Shown here in pieces: positions 6,204 to 6,366 of a stretch of DNA of 6,366 nucleotides (the first letter of the stretch is position 1; the number at the start of each line of letters is the position of its first letter). Location of the stretch: NCBI GenBank assembly GCA_903881265.1, contig CAIRSV010000154.1:1-6366 (forward strand), written 5' to 3'. A program made the position numbers and the translations under genes. The stretch comes from an uncultured Bacteroidota bacterium. Its GTDB lineage: Bacteria > Bacteroidota > Bacteroidia > Chitinophagales > Chitinophagaceae. The notes beneath the pieces are model-generated. The model was not told the origin of the DNA, searched no databases, and saw only the letters and a program-made list of their open reading frames with translations.

Positions 6204-6366
6204 AGGTCTTGTATGAATCTCTGAGCACCTCTCGCCTTAATTTTCTTTTCGAGTTTCATGGCTTCTTGTCTTGTTTGAGATGGATGACTCCAAATGATAA
6301 CCCATGGAATACCAATTTTGATAGAAGGTGTTTCGCCTTGATTGTGCTCTTGCAATCTGTTGGCAA
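6194..6366 (-). CDS. Small GIY-YIG nuclease domain protein, copy 2, 5' end outside window
   Basis: The last 56 codons are visible: ANRLQEHNQGETPSIKIGIP, WVIIWSHPSQTRQEAMKLEK and KIKARGAQRFIQDLKR, then TAG at 6194-6196. It differs from copy 1 at four residues (Ile to Val, Leu to Pro, Glu to Gln, Val to Met). The catalytic Arg in ANRLQEH and the metal-binding Glu in MKLEKKIK are kept, so nothing visible inactivates it. The GIY and YIG motifs would lie just beyond base 6366. Its stop codon falls in the D-arm start of the better-folded tRNA-like tail. It is upstream of copy 1 on the same strand, with a terminator in between. Confidence 0.85.
   Translation of the reverse strand, partial: ANRLQEHNQGETPSIKIGIPWVIIWSHPSQTRQEAMKLEKKIKARGAQRFIQDLKR

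Larger units (their letters stand above)
5765..6366 (-). repeat. Tandem repeat, 366-bp period: GIY-YIG gene plus tRNA-like tail
   Basis: Bases 5831-6000 and 6197-6366 align without gaps at 159 of 170 positions (93.5%), a shift of exactly 366. The similarity continues into the first half of the tRNA-like tails and again at their CCTCCC-AC ends, but not into the DNA beyond. The eleven coding differences comprise six synonymous changes and five that alter four codons, and both frames stay open. The right end of the second unit is outside the window, so the number of units is unknown. Confidence 0.85.

Overview
The window looks like a chromosomal segment of a moderately AT-rich member of the Bacteroidota. 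Three things point there: the type of MutS, HutH and HicB proteins; the general lack of strong Shine-Dalgarno sequences before the starts; and a TAnnTTTG-type -7 promoter element before feoA. I would not name a genus.

The left and middle parts are ordinary housekeeping and metabolism. From the left, on the minus strand, are the first 76 codons of a secreted S13 D-Ala-D-Ala carboxypeptidase (dacB/PBP4 type) and, 61 bp upstream of it, a complete mutS of 868 codons. A 226-bp divergent intergenic region separates mutS from a complete plus-strand histidine ammonia-lyase gene (hutH, 493 aa, all active-site residues visible). An orphan feoA (85 aa) follows hutH on the same strand, probably from its own promoter and with no feoB in the window.

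The right third (about 5046 to 6366, all on the minus strand) is accessory DNA. It holds a decayed HicAB toxin-antitoxin operon that is easy to miss. The hicA toxin carries an early stop codon and a one-base deletion in an A-run. The hicB antitoxin carries a one-base insertion in a G-run, which leaves only the 89-codon DNA-binding part open. A perfect inverted repeat upstream is a plausible operator.

Upstream of hicA is a tandem array with a 366-bp period. Each unit is a small stand-alone GIY-YIG nuclease gene whose TAG stop codon lies inside a tRNA-like sequence starting at the gene's 3' end. One complete copy and one copy cut by the window edge are visible, 93.5% identical over 170 bp. The tRNA-like tail of the right copy is well folded but not canonical and is followed at once by a strong hairpin terminator. 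The tail of the left copy is degenerate. The array probably continues beyond base 6366. This nuclease plus tRNA-like repeat is the most unusual feature of the window.
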